This document shows positions 27,800 to 36,921 of a stretch of 64,000 nt of DNA, piece by piece. Source of the stretch: Sphingobacterium lactis. Its GTDB lineage: Bacteria; Bacteroidota; Bacteroidia; Sphingobacteriales; Sphingobacteriaceae. Position 1 is the first letter of the stretch. The number at the start of each line of letters is the position of its first letter. The DNA lies in assembly GCF_011046555.1 (NCBI RefSeq), contig NZ_CP049246.1, positions 1,736,001 through 1,800,000 on the forward strand, read 5' to 3'. The notes beneath the pieces were generated by a model. It saw only the letters and a program-made list of their open reading frames with translations, searched no databases and was not told the DNA's origin. The translations under genes and the position numbers were made by a program.

Positions 27800-28354
27800 T
27801 TATTTTTTGGCTGCTGGTGCTGCACTTACACCTAGCTTCGCTTTGATATCAGCTGTTAGGTCATCACCTCCTTGGAAGTAAGGAACACTGCCGCTAGAGA
27901 TATCCAAAACGTAAGCATATCCTTTTTCTTTTGCTACAGTGTTGATCGCAGTCATCACTTTTTGCTCGATAGGCGCGTAAAGTTCTTGTTGTTTCTTACC
28001 GATTTCTTCTTGCGCTGCTTGCTGAACACCTTGGATACGTGTTTCCATTTCACGCATGGTGTTACCAATGGTTTGAAGTTCTGCGTCTACCGCTGCTTTG
28101 TTTGCTTCGCTACGGTTTCTGATCTTCTCATTAGCTGTATTCTGTTGTTCTTGGTATTTACCAATCATGTCCTGAATTTCCTTTTGCTTTGTTTCGCTCA
28201 AGGTTTTCATTTGTGCTTCTGCAGCTTTGAATTCATTTGTAGACTGAACAATTTCTGCTGTATTGATATGACCGATTTTCTGTTGTGCGTTGACAGCGTT
28301 ACTTGCCAATAAAATTCCTGATGCTAATACTACACTTTTCAATAAATTTTTCAT
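27800..28354 (-). CDS. OmpH/Skp family periplasmic chaperone, second copy
   Basis: A 184-residue secreted protein with a signal peptide ending at NAVNAQ. The mature chain is largely coiled coil (NEFKAAEAQMKTLSETKQKEIQDMI...), the two tentacle-like helices of Skp/OmpH, which hold unfolded outer-membrane proteins on their way to BamA. IGHINTAEIVQS and YVLDISSG resemble the conserved strand-forming ends. It is the last gene of the bamA-skp-skp block, 95 bases after the first skp copy, and ends in tandem terminators. An Ala/Lys-rich tail, SAAPAAKK, ends the chain. Confidence 0.92.
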   Translation of the reverse strand: MKNLLKSVVLASGILLASNAVNAQQKIGHINTAEIVQSTNEFKAAEAQMKTLSETKQKEIQDMIGKYQEQQNTANEKIRNRSEANKAAVDAELQTIGNTMREMETRIQGVQQAAQEEIGKKQQELYAPIEQKVMTAINTVAKEKGYAYVLDISSGSVPYFQGGDDLTADIKAKLGVSAAPAAKK

Positions 28355-28449
28355 GCTTTTTTTGTTAGTCTTATATTTTAAGATATAAGTTGATGCTCTT
28401 TTTTTATGTGTTTCTAATTAATTTAATTGCGCAATTATAATAAAAAATA

Positions 28450-28983
28450 TTAGTTAGCTAAAGAAGGATTAGGTCTTAATCCTAATTTAGTAATCACTTC
28501 GTTACTTTTATCCAAGCTAGGGTTCGCATAAAGGAAGGAGTTTTCGCTTCTTTTATCCATGATAAAGTCAAACTGACCTGCTGCAGCCACATCTTGAATC
28601 GCTTTTGTTACGCGTGCTTGGATCGGTTTCATCAAGTTCTCACGGTTCTTGAACAGCTCACCATCCATACCGAATTTCGAGCGTTGGAATTCCTTCACCG
28701 ATTTTTCCTTGTTCACGATCTCATCCTCACGGCGTCTGCGCATATCCGCGTTCAGGTTTGCCTGATCGCGTTGGTAGGCTTGGTACATCTTTTCGATTTC
28801 CTCATATTGCCTATCCACCTCTGCCTGCCATTGTTTGGATTGGTTATCCAATGTTTTCTGTGCATTGGTAAATTCTGGGATGTGTTTCATGACATATTCA
28901 GAATCCACATACGCTAGTTTCTGTGCAAATGATGCCGTACCTAACATGGTTAACATCACGATTAATATTACTACTCTTTTCAT
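28450..28983 (-). CDS. OmpH/Skp family periplasmic chaperone, first copy
   Basis: A 177-residue secreted chaperone; I start it at ATG 28983 (MKRVVILIVMLTMLGTASFAQ), with a possible alternative two codons upstream. The longer open frame reaching into bamA lacks any conserved sequence. KLAYVDSEYVMKHIPEF opens the mature protein and the middle is charged coiled coil. It lies directly after bamA, as is general in Bacteroidota, and would shuttle outer-membrane proteins to the BAM complex. Two copies in tandem allow mixed trimers or specialisation, which cannot be judged here. Confidence 0.92.
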   Translation of the reverse strand: MKRVVILIVMLTMLGTASFAQKLAYVDSEYVMKHIPEFTNAQKTLDNQSKQWQAEVDRQYEEIEKMYQAYQRDQANLNADMRRRREDEIVNKEKSVKEFQRSKFGMDGELFKNRENLMKPIQARVTKAIQDVAAAGQFDFIMDKRSENSFLYANPSLDKSNEVITKLGLRPNPSLAN

Positions 28984-29044
28984 CGACATATTATTTATTT
29001 GAAATGCTATGTTTAAGACAATTGAAATATTAAAAAGTTTAATC

Positions 29045-31615
29045 CTAGAATCCGCCCATATTCTGGATGATACTGAATGTGAAGTTCTGTCTCCAGCGAT
29101 CGGTCTGTAAACCAGGGATCGGATCCAGGGCATGACCGTAGTCAATTCCCAACATACCGAAGATCGGAAGGAAGATACGAGCACCCACACCTACAGAACG
29201 TCTCATCTTGAATGGGTTCACCTCGTCGAATCTGTTCCAGGTGTTACCTGCCTCCGCAAATGCCAGCGCAAATACGGTTGCTTGATCGTTCAACATGATC
29301 GGGTGGCGTAATTCCAATTGATATTTCGCATAGATCGGGCTACCGGATTGAATCGCGATGTTCTGCTGATTGCTACCTGTGGATGCCGGGATAATGGCAC
29401 CGTTCGCATATCCACGCATCGCAATGATCTCAGAACCCTGTAAGAAGTCGAATCCTTGCATACCATCACCCCCTAATTTGAAACGCTCGAATGGAGAAAC
29501 CGGAGTTTCATTGCCATAACGTCCCAAGTAACCAAACTGTGCCTGCGCTTTTAATACGAGTTTTCCAGCGATTTTAGTATACCATTGGGAATCAAATTTC
29601 CATTTGTGGTATTCGGTGAACTTGAATTTTTCCGCATCGGTCGCTGTTGCATAGTTGATGTTGTTCATCAAGGAATATGGAGGAGTCAACTGCACCGAGA
29701 ACTTCAAGTGTGAACCTGAGGTCGGGTAGATCGGTGCGTCGATGGTATTTCTGCTGATTTCCTGCGTAAAGTTGATGTTGTATGCCGTACCATCCGAGAA
29801 TACGAAGATCCCGTGGTAGTTATCCAATAGATAACGTTGGTAGGATAGGGAACTGTTGATCTGGAAGTAGTTGTCCGGCCATTGTAGACGCTTACCCAAT
29901 GTTGCTGTCACCCCGTGCATCTGGATTTTAGGAATACCTTCATAATCCTCGTAACGGCCAGTCATATAGTTATAACGTTGCAACTGGGAATTCGAGATGT
30001 AGGCACTCAAACCAAAGTAGATCGGTTTCTTTCCGCCCAACCAAGGTTCGGAAAAAGAGAAACTGTAGGATTGATAGCGTTTTCCGGAAGTCTGTCCACG
30101 GATACTTAATTTCTGCCCGTCTCCACGTGGAAGAGGTCTCCAGGAGTCTTTCTTGAAGAAATTGCTGGTGGAGAAGTTGTTGAACGTCAGACCTAACGTA
30201 CCGATAACCTGACCGGCACCATAACCACCGGAAAGTTCAACCTGGTCGGATGGCTTCTCGGCAACCTTGAATTCGATATCTGTTGTACCTTCTTCGTAGT
30301 TGAGGTTGATCGGCATTGGAGCCACCTTCTGTTCGTCGAACATCCCCAATTGGGAGATCTCACGCACCGAGCGTACCAAGAGTTCACGTGAATATTTCTG
30401 CCCTGGTTTGGTATAGATGGAACGTAGGACCACGCGGTCGTTCGTCACGTCATTACCTTTCAGGATAACGTTGTTGATCGTATATTGCTTACCCTCGAAC
30501 ATTTGGATGTCCAGATCAATGGTATCTTGATTGATACGTTTGATTACGGGTTGCACACTGAATGTCAAGTAACCATCGTTCTGGTAGATGGCTGCGATGT
30601 CATCGGAGTTACGGGTAGGACCCATCAGTTTAGAGGTCAATTTCTCCTCGCTGTACACATCGCCACACTTGATACCCAATAGGATATTCAGCACGGAGTC
30701 CTTGAATTTGGAGTTTCCGGACCAGCTGATATCACCTACATAATAGCGAGGACCTTCATAAACCTCCATATCGATGGCAATTTCGTTGTTGTCATGGCGG
30801 TAAATGGAATCGCGGATAATCTGCGCATCGCGGTACCCTTTATCCTGCATCTTAGCCACCAAATTGATCTTCGCCTCTTCGTATTTATCGTCCTTGAATT
30901 TTCCAGGTCCGAATACACGGTACCACGTTCTAGGTTTTACACCTTTTAGGAATTTTCGCAGTTGTTTGTCGCTGAAATTCTCGTTTCCTTCGAAATTCAC
31001 GCTGTTCACGCGGATTTTCTTGTTTCTTTCCACATCCACAACCACGATTTCGTTGTTGTTCTGTCCGGAATCCTTCTTGGTTGTGATTTTGATATCCGGG
31101 TACATGTATGATTTTTCACGAAGGAATTTCTCGATGGTGGAGCGCGTTGTCATTAACATATTGTCGTTAACAATCTTACCGGAGTTGGTATTTAAGCGCT
31201 TGCGGACCTCCTCGGTCTGGCTCTTGGAAAGGCCGTTGATATCCACGCGGGTCAAACGCGGTCTTTCCACTACGCGGATCTCTAAGAAGATGGTCTCATC
31301 TTGGATTTTTGTTGCATATAATTGAACATCCTCAAAGAGGTTCTGGTTCATCAGGTCCTTGATCACGTTTGCGGTCTGCTCACTCGGTACCTCAATGTAT
31401 TGTCCTACGGATAACTTGGAAATGGTAATCAAAACATCCGTATCAAGATACTGTGCCCCCTGCACCGTTACACCGCCGATCAAGTAGTTCTTTGGATCCA
31501 GGTAACTGATGTCGTCAGGGTTGTTCAAGTTCAACGGCCTGTTACCGATTTGAGCTTGAGCGAAATTGCATATGAATAAGGTGATTAAAATAGAAAGATT
31601 AATTATACGCTTCAT
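29045..31615 (-). CDS. bamA: Outer-membrane protein assembly factor BamA (Omp85)
   Basis: An 856-residue Omp85 protein with a signal peptide ending near NFAQAQ. Five POTRA domains can be followed through residues about 45-450 (for example GVTVQGAQYLDTDVLI, RVDINGLSKSQTEEVRKRL, VNSVNFEGNENFSDKQLRKF, VGDISWSGNSKFKD, INNVILKGNDVTNDRVVLRSI). The C-terminal half is the 16-strand barrel and ends in an aromatic/glycine residue pair. It inserts beta-barrel proteins into the outer membrane and is essential. Neighbours are uppS upstream and two skp/ompH genes downstream, the usual envelope-biogenesis order. Confidence 0.96.
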   Translation of the reverse strand: MKRIINLSILITLFICNFAQAQIGNRPLNLNNPDDISYLDPKNYLIGGVTVQGAQYLDTDVLITISKLSVGQYIEVPSEQTANVIKDLMNQNLFEDVQLYATKIQDETIFLEIRVVERPRLTRVDINGLSKSQTEEVRKRLNTNSGKIVNDNMLMTTRSTIEKFLREKSYMYPDIKITTKKDSGQNNNEIVVVDVERNKKIRVNSVNFEGNENFSDKQLRKFLKGVKPRTWYRVFGPGKFKDDKYEEAKINLVAKMQDKGYRDAQIIRDSIYRHDNNEIAIDMEVYEGPRYYVGDISWSGNSKFKDSVLNILLGIKCGDVYSEEKLTSKLMGPTRNSDDIAAIYQNDGYLTFSVQPVIKRINQDTIDLDIQMFEGKQYTINNVILKGNDVTNDRVVLRSIYTKPGQKYSRELLVRSVREISQLGMFDEQKVAPMPINLNYEEGTTDIEFKVAEKPSDQVELSGGYGAGQVIGTLGLTFNNFSTSNFFKKDSWRPLPRGDGQKLSIRGQTSGKRYQSYSFSFSEPWLGGKKPIYFGLSAYISNSQLQRYNYMTGRYEDYEGIPKIQMHGVTATLGKRLQWPDNYFQINSSLSYQRYLLDNYHGIFVFSDGTAYNINFTQEISRNTIDAPIYPTSGSHLKFSVQLTPPYSLMNNINYATATDAEKFKFTEYHKWKFDSQWYTKIAGKLVLKAQAQFGYLGRYGNETPVSPFERFKLGGDGMQGFDFLQGSEIIAMRGYANGAIIPASTGSNQQNIAIQSGSPIYAKYQLELRHPIMLNDQATVFALAFAEAGNTWNRFDEVNPFKMRRSVGVGARIFLPIFGMLGIDYGHALDPIPGLQTDRWRQNFTFSIIQNMGGF

Positions 31616-31735
31616 CTACTTTTTATTATGTCTGCTAAAGTACAGCAAAGTCTTGTTAATTTTTGTTAAAAGAAATATTACGATATTCTGACATTAACTG
31701 CGGTTAATGGAAAATCCTGCAAAAATAGTGAAATC

Positions 31736-32473
31736 TTATAACTGTTCACTAGTTTTTCCAAATCTTCTTTCTCTATTCTGAAAGGATTCAATGCATTCAA
31801 ATAGATTCTCGCGGGTAAATTCAGGCCACATGATCGGCAGGAAGAACAGCTCGGAATACGCAATCTGCCAGAGCATGTAATTGCTGATGCGTTCTTCACC
31901 TGATGTACGGATCAGGATTTCCGGATCGGGCATGTTGTATGTATAGAGGTTTTTACTGAAAAGTTCTTCATTGATTTCCTCCAGTCCGATTTCGCCATTC
32001 TTGTATTTTTCGGCGATATGGCGTGTTGCCTGAAGGATTTCCTCGCGTGAGCCGTAGCTTAAGGCCAGGGTCAGCGTACAACCGGTGTTGTCCTTGGTCT
32101 GATCGATCGTGCTCTGCAAGGTCACTTGGCAGTGATCCGGCAGGTCCGCTTTGCGACCGATGCTGTTCACGCGGATGTTATTGGCCTGAAAGGTTGGTAG
32201 CTCCTGGTTTAAGGAGTTGACCAGCAATTCCATCAAAGCATCGACCTCCGCCTGTGGTCTGCTCCAGTTCTCCGTCGAGAAAGCATATAACGTCAGGTAG
32301 GAAAGGCCAATTTCCACAGCGCCCTCCAGGGCTTCACGAACTGCGGAAACACCATTCTTGTGGCCAAAAACGCGAAGTTCACCTTTTTCTTTCGCCCAGC
32401 GGCCATTGCCATCCATAATGATGGCGACATGCTTGGGAAGGTTCTTCTTATCTATTTTATCTTTGATACTCAT
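31736..32473 (-). CDS. uppS: Isoprenyl transferase (undecaprenyl diphosphate synthase)
   Basis: A 245-residue cis-prenyltransferase that elongates farnesyl diphosphate to undecaprenyl diphosphate, the lipid carrier for peptidoglycan and O-antigen. The catalytic P-loop region IIMDGNGRWAKEKG with Asp and Arg, the LTLYAFSTENWSRP motif and the C-terminal PEILIRTSGEERISNYMLWQ, which holds dimer-interface Arg and Gly-Glu residues, are intact. It precedes bamA by 120 bases on the same strand. Confidence 0.96.
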   Translation of the reverse strand: MSIKDKIDKKNLPKHVAIIMDGNGRWAKEKGELRVFGHKNGVSAVREALEGAVEIGLSYLTLYAFSTENWSRPQAEVDALMELLVNSLNQELPTFQANNIRVNSIGRKADLPDHCQVTLQSTIDQTKDNTGCTLTLALSYGSREEILQATRHIAEKYKNGEIGLEEINEELFSKNLYTYNMPDPEILIRTSGEERISNYMLWQIAYSELFFLPIMWPEFTRENLFECIESFQNRERRFGKTSEQL

Positions 32474-32485
32474 GTTATCATGCTG

Positions 32486-32671
32486 TTAATTAGCGGTAGG
32501 AGCGAGGATTAAGTTCCTTTCATTGGATAGTTTAGCGGGCTCCCCCTGTAGGCAATTGTCGCAACGGTAACTTGACACAGCCCATTTATCCGACACGTTC
32601 TCACCATATACCAGGGTAAGGATCGCGCGGTTGGGATGCAATATGCCGTTCAAGTCACTATTCGGTTTCAA
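32486..32671 (-). CDS. Doubtful small ORF between nadK and uppS
   Basis: A 61-codon frame in the 287-base gap between nadK and uppS. It has a CDNC pair but no signal peptide, membrane segment or family likeness that I recognise. In related genomes a DUF6089 protein often sits here, but this frame does not look like it. It may be a remnant or chance. Confidence 0.15.
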   Translation of the reverse strand: MKPNSDLNGILHPNRAILTLVYGENVSDKWAVSSYRCDNCLQGEPAKLSNERNLILAPTAN

Positions 32672-32760
32672 TATTATAAAATATAGAATTTCGGTAAAGA
32701 TACAGGTTTTGGAGAAATCCTTATGAATTAAATAATGTTAAAGGTAGGGTTATCGGAAAA

Positions 32761-33654
32761 TTAATAGTTCCGTACATCGATGCCCCAGAGGAGTTTCTCC
32801 CGGAGAATGCCAAAATACTGGTCATTCGGCAGGCGGATCAGGTTGATGCTGAATGGTGCCTTGCTGATTGTCAGGGTCGTCTTGGTGGACAGGGTCTGGC
32901 TCTTGGAGTCACAGCTCAGGATGTATTTCTCTGTTCTGCTTTCGATCTCCAGATGCAGCTGCATGTTCTCATTGACCACGATGGGGCGTACATTGAGGTT
33001 GTGCGGGGAAATGGGGGTGATCACGAAGTTGCCACTGCCGGGCATGATAATGGGGCCACCACAGCTCAATGAATAGGCCGTGGAACCGGTCGGTGTAGCA
33101 ATGATCAACCCGTCCGCCCAATAGGAGTTCAGGAGTTCGTTGTCCAGTACCGCATTCACGGTGATCATCGCCGAGGTATCCGATCGGAATACGGTGATGT
33201 CATTCAGGGCAAAGTCCTCACCACGCACAAAGGAGCCGTCGGAGCTCTCCACCTGCAGCAGTGCGCGTTTCTGGATCTGGTAATTGTTGGCGAGGATCTG
33301 GTCGAGTGCCTCTTCGATATGGTTCTTGGAGATATTCGCCAGGAAGCCTAAGCGCCCGAAGTTAATTCCGGCCAAGGGAATGCCCGAGTCGCGGATCAGG
33401 GTGGCTGCCGACAGCATGGTGCCATCACCTCCCAGGCTCAGCATAAAGGCAATGTCCTGTGGCAGGTCCTTATGGGACTTGAACTTTTTAAACGTGAAAT
33501 CCAATTTGCACAGCCGCTTCAGGAAGTTGTGGAAGTCGTGATGGATATACACGCGCACATTCCGTTCCCGCAGGTAGGTGAACAGCTCAATTACATAGCC
33601 GATAACGGACTGGTTGAATTCCCTACCGTAGACTGCAATGGCAATATCTTTCAT
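32761..33654 (-). CDS. nadK: NAD kinase
   Basis: A 297-residue enzyme that phosphorylates NAD to NADP with ATP. The diagnostic motif LSLGGDGTMLSAA and the NAD-binding stretch TPTGSTAYSLSCGGPI are intact, followed by SPHNLNVRPIV. The length is typical. It lies 45 bases after the CBS-domain gene and upstream of uppS-bamA in one strand, so it is likely part of the long minus-strand transcript. Confidence 0.96.
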   Translation of the reverse strand: MKDIAIAVYGREFNQSVIGYVIELFTYLRERNVRVYIHHDFHNFLKRLCKLDFTFKKFKSHKDLPQDIAFMLSLGGDGTMLSAATLIRDSGIPLAGINFGRLGFLANISKNHIEEALDQILANNYQIQKRALLQVESSDGSFVRGEDFALNDITVFRSDTSAMITVNAVLDNELLNSYWADGLIIATPTGSTAYSLSCGGPIIMPGSGNFVITPISPHNLNVRPIVVNENMQLHLEIESRTEKYILSCDSKSQTLSTKTTLTISKAPFSINLIRLPNDQYFGILREKLLWGIDVRNY

Positions 33655-33699
33655 GTTTTATTTTAATGCTTTTTCGCAAAGATGATAAAATCTGCTTAA

Positions 33700-34362
33700 T
33701 TATATGTTCAGATAATTCATTAAAAGATTGTAGCGATCCTGGATGTCATCCTGGTCGGAGCCATCATTGAACGTTGCTTTCACGACATAATCATGTCGCC
33801 ACAGCGATGCCAGCACCGAAGAGATGTTGTTCTTGTTCACCTTGATGGTCAGTTCCACTTTCGTGGAGTTCTCGATCATCCGGACGCCCGTGCTGAGGAT
33901 CTTCGTGTTTTCAGATTCGATGATATGGGCCACATGTGTCAGGCTGTTGTCGCGATCCTCCATTTCCAAAACAATGATCGCACCCTTGTCCTGGTTGGAT
34001 AGGGTCTGATTCAAGGCGCGCAACAAATCCTTCTGGGTCAATACGCCCACATACTCCTTCTGTTTATTGATGATGGGCAGTAGATCGAACTGATAGGTTT
34101 CCAGGAACTGCAGCGCGTCGTAGATGTGTTGGTAATCGAACAGGTAGATGAAGGGAAATGTAAACTTAAGGTCCTGGATCAACAGTCCCTCATCCTCGGC
34201 GGAAAGCAGGTCCTCCTCGGTGATCAGACCAAGGTATTCCTTGCCCTTGACGACCGGAAGTTGGTGGACGTGCAGCTCATTGACTTTGTCCAGGGCAAAC
34301 GCCACTGTGTCTGTGGGCCGAACTTCGCTATAGCGCGTGGATAAGTTTTCTCCGATGTACAT
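33700..34362 (-). CDS. CBS-domain protein
   Basis: A 220-residue protein with a CBS pair (residues about 1-125): VRPTDTVAFALDKVNELHVHQLPVV and LPIINKQKEYVGVLTQKDLLRAL are the two repeats, ending in the G-V-L-T/D-x-x-D-L pattern. The C-terminal 80 residues (IIVLEMEDRDNSLTHVAHIIE) look like an ACT-like regulatory domain. CBS pairs bind adenine nucleotides. The gene is first in the block CBS-nadK-uppS-bamA-skp-skp, a conserved order in Bacteroidota, which hints at a link between nucleotide sensing and NADP or envelope synthesis, unproven. Confidence 0.9.
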   Translation of the reverse strand: MYIGENLSTRYSEVRPTDTVAFALDKVNELHVHQLPVVKGKEYLGLITEEDLLSAEDEGLLIQDLKFTFPFIYLFDYQHIYDALQFLETYQFDLLPIINKQKEYVGVLTQKDLLRALNQTLSNQDKGAIIVLEMEDRDNSLTHVAHIIESENTKILSTGVRMIENSTKVELTIKVNKNNISSVLASLWRHDYVVKATFNDGSDQDDIQDRYNLLMNYLNI

Positions 34363-34536
34363 ACTGCCTTTTATTTATTAAACCCCAATAAACACAAAAC
34401 GTTTAATGCCGAGTTAAATATGCGTTCCTTGCTAAGGTAACGAAAATATTAATTTGACATAAATAAAAAGATGTTTTACTGTTGTTAAAACAAATTATGT
34501 AATTTTACACAACTTTTATAAAAAGTGTTTTAATAT

Positions 34537-35370
34537 ATGGACTTACTAGAGAAAGCGAAGTTTATTGAAATCAGGGAAGTCATACGTAAGAAAAGTCCAA
34601 CATTAGCCAAATGGATCCCTTCACCATTGTTAAGTTATTTAGAGCGCACTATCCACGAAGATGAGATCAACTACATCATGAGGACCTATTATGATAAGAT
34701 GGGTTTGGATTTTGTGGACTCCTTATTGCAAGAGTTGGGTGTGAATGTCCATTTGGAAGGGGCGGAGAACATTCCCTTGGATGAAAGTGTGATCTTTGCT
34801 TCCAACCACCCGTTGGGCGGTCTGGATGGTGTTGCGTTCATGCATGCCATCGGAAAGTACAGGAAGGATGTCAAATTCCTGGTGAACGATATCCTGATGA
34901 ATATCCGAAACCTGGAACCGTTGTTCATCCCGGTGAATAAGGTCGGTAGTCAGAGTAAGTCGGGGATCGCGGCCATCGAGAATGCCTACGCATCCGATCA
35001 GGCATTGCTGGTTTTTCCGGCCGGATTGGTATCCCGCAAGATAAACGGCAAGATTGTTGACCTGGAATGGAAGAAAAGCTTCATCAGCAAGGCCAAAAAA
35101 TATAAAAAGAATATCGTTCCTGTGTACATTGAAGGAAGAAACTCCAACTTCTTTTACAATCTGGCACGCTTTAGGAATAAAATAGGTTTTAAAGCAAACG
35201 TTGAAATGTTATATTTACCTGATGAGATGTTCTCCCAGCGCGGGAAGGATATCACCATCAGGATTGGGAAGAAGATTCCCTACACCCATTTTGATGTGAG
35301 CAAGAACGAGCGTCAGTGGGCTGAGGAAGTAAAAAAAATAGTATATGCCATGGCAGATGGTAAAAATTAG
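34537..35370 (+). CDS. glsA: Glycerophospholipid-type acyltransferase, probable glycine-lipid O-acyltransferase
   Basis: A 277-residue PlsC-like acyltransferase. The HX4D catalytic box is NHPLGGLDGV and the glycerol-3-phosphate-type motif is VFPAGLVSRK. It lies three bases upstream of a GNAT-type acyltransferase that resembles OlsB/GlsB. In Bacteroides thetaiotaomicron such a pair (GlsB N-acylates glycine with a 3-hydroxy fatty acid, GlsA adds a second acyl chain) makes glycine lipids; the ornithine-lipid enzymes OlsA and OlsB are the proteobacterial counterparts. The symbol is given by analogy to that pair. Which amino acid is used cannot be read from sequence. Confidence 0.75.
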   Translation: MDLLEKAKFIEIREVIRKKSPTLAKWIPSPLLSYLERTIHEDEINYIMRTYYDKMGLDFVDSLLQELGVNVHLEGAENIPLDESVIFASNHPLGGLDGVAFMHAIGKYRKDVKFLVNDILMNIRNLEPLFIPVNKVGSQSKSGIAAIENAYASDQALLVFPAGLVSRKINGKIVDLEWKKSFISKAKKYKKNIVPVYIEGRNSNFFYNLARFRNKIGFKANVEMLYLPDEMFSQRGKDITIRIGKKIPYTHFDVSKNERQWAEEVKKIVYAMADGKN

Positions 35371-35373
35371 TGT

Positions 35374-36339
35374 ATGCAAGAAATAATCGAACCGGTAGAT
35401 AGAGAATTAATAAAGAAAGAACTGACGCCAGAGGCATTCGTTCGCTATACCAATAATGGTAGCAACGAAGTGTACTTGGTGAATTACCATACCGCTCCCA
35501 ATATCATGCGAGAAATCGGCAGATTGCGGGAACTGACCTTCCGTGGTGCTGGTGGAGGCACAGGCCTTCCATTGGATATCGATGAGAATGATACCGCAGC
35601 CCACAACTACGATCAGCTGATCGCCTGGAATCCCGAGGACGAAGAGGTCATCGCCGGTTACCGCGTGATCAAGTGTGACCATTCCATCGCCGAGAATGGT
35701 GATATCCATCTCTCCACGGCACATTACTTCGAGTTTTCGGACAAATTCAAAGAGGAATTCCTACCCTATACCATTGAGTTGGGCAGATCGTGGGTGCAGC
35801 CGAAGTATCAGCCCGCAGTTGATAACCGAAAGGGCATCTTTTCCTTGGACAACCTATGGGACGGGCTCGGCGCTCTAGTGCTGATGAATCCGGAAGTGAA
35901 ATATCTGTTCGGCAAAGTGACCATGTATCCCCATTACAATGAAGAAGCTCGGGATCTCCTGATCTACTTCATGAATCATTACTTCCCGGACCGCGACAAC
36001 CTGGTGGAGCCAGTTAAAGAGCTCTATTTGGGATATAAAACCGATATCAGCAAATATCAGGGCATTTTCGATGGATTGGATTATAAGGAAGGGTATAAGA
36101 TATTGAATGCGAAGATCCGCGAACTGGGCGAAAATATCCCGCCATTGATCAATACGTATATGAACCTGTCGCCGACCATGCGGGTTTTCGGAACGGCGCG
36201 GAACAATGAGTTCGGCGAAGTGGAAGAAACAGGCATTCTGATTTCCTTGGATGACGTCTATCCCGTGAAGAAAGAAAGGCACATGTCCACTTTCGAACGC
36301 GACAGACATTACGGCCAACGTCCCGTTAAAGTAAGATAA
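35374..36339 (+). CDS. glsB: OlsB/GlsB-like N-acyltransferase (GNAT fold, formerly hemolysin)
   Basis: A 321-residue acyl-ACP-dependent N-acyltransferase of the OlsB/GlsB family (often annotated as hemolysin). The segment REIGRLRELTFRGAGGGTGL and the long LSTAHYFEFSDKF...ELGRSWVQPKYQP region are typical. It is expected to transfer a 3-hydroxyacyl chain to the amino group of glycine or a related amino acid as the first step of amino-acid lipid synthesis, with the upstream glsA-like enzyme adding the second chain. The three-base gap implies translational coupling. A strong terminator (36392-36424) ends the operon. Confidence 0.8.
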   Translation: MQEIIEPVDRELIKKELTPEAFVRYTNNGSNEVYLVNYHTAPNIMREIGRLRELTFRGAGGGTGLPLDIDENDTAAHNYDQLIAWNPEDEEVIAGYRVIKCDHSIAENGDIHLSTAHYFEFSDKFKEEFLPYTIELGRSWVQPKYQPAVDNRKGIFSLDNLWDGLGALVLMNPEVKYLFGKVTMYPHYNEEARDLLIYFMNHYFPDRDNLVEPVKELYLGYKTDISKYQGIFDGLDYKEGYKILNAKIRELGENIPPLINTYMNLSPTMRVFGTARNNEFGEVEETGILISLDDVYPVKKERHMSTFERDRHYGQRPVKVR

Positions 36340-36391
36340 TTATTGGGAAGGAAAAGGCGAAAGCCATTTCTGAGACCCATCGAAATAGTAT

Positions 36392-36424
36392 AAAAGTCAG
36401 CAGGAAACCTGCTGACTTTTTTTT
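36392..36424 (+). terminator. Rho-independent terminator after the glsA-glsB operon
   Basis: AAAAGTCAGCAGG-AAA-CCTGCTGACTTTT, a 13-bp perfect stem, followed by more T up to 36424. Confidence 0.92.
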
Positions 36425-36921
36425 ATCCCACCCCTTAAGACATATTGTTGCTCATAGCAAGAAGAAACTTTCGTCATTTTCAATAGGATGACACGCGAGA
36501 AAATAACTTATCGCCTGATTTTGCGTGTTTGTCTGTGAAGTTGTTGTTGCTTAATAAAAATTAAAAAACCTTAATTAATAGGTTTAATTAGCTGTAAAAA
36601 ACGCTTTTCAGTTTAATCGTAGTGGTATGAATGTCGCTTTTAACAATTTCTTAACCATTTATTATCAATAACCAAACATTCCCGTAACACACAGGTTATC
36701 TAGCACGCTTATTTTTGCGCTAAAATCGAGCGGATAGTCTTGATTTTGGCAAAAAAGCGTTCCTGAAGCTGTGAATTCGAGTAAAAGTACCGCATGAAAC
36801 AGCAGATTGATTCTTTTTTTTAAGGAAATAAAAGAATGGAAAGTCGGGAATGGCCGGTATGAAAGCGAAATATATCATCCTTATACAGCAATAGTATAAC
36901 AAACTGAAAAATTACCTATCA
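36425..36921. promoter_or_regulatory. Upstream region of the susC gene
   Basis: About 500 AT-rich bases without a convincing gene. A 60-codon frame on the minus strand (36720-36902) shows no features. No sigma/anti-sigma pair or hybrid two-component regulator lies next to the SusC gene, so its control is not visible. I see no clear -7 box. Confidence 0.4.

Noticed and set aside
36720..36902. Minus-strand frame of 60 codons upstream of the SusC gene
   Set aside because: Low-complexity, no start signal and lies in the promoter region of the SusC gene.
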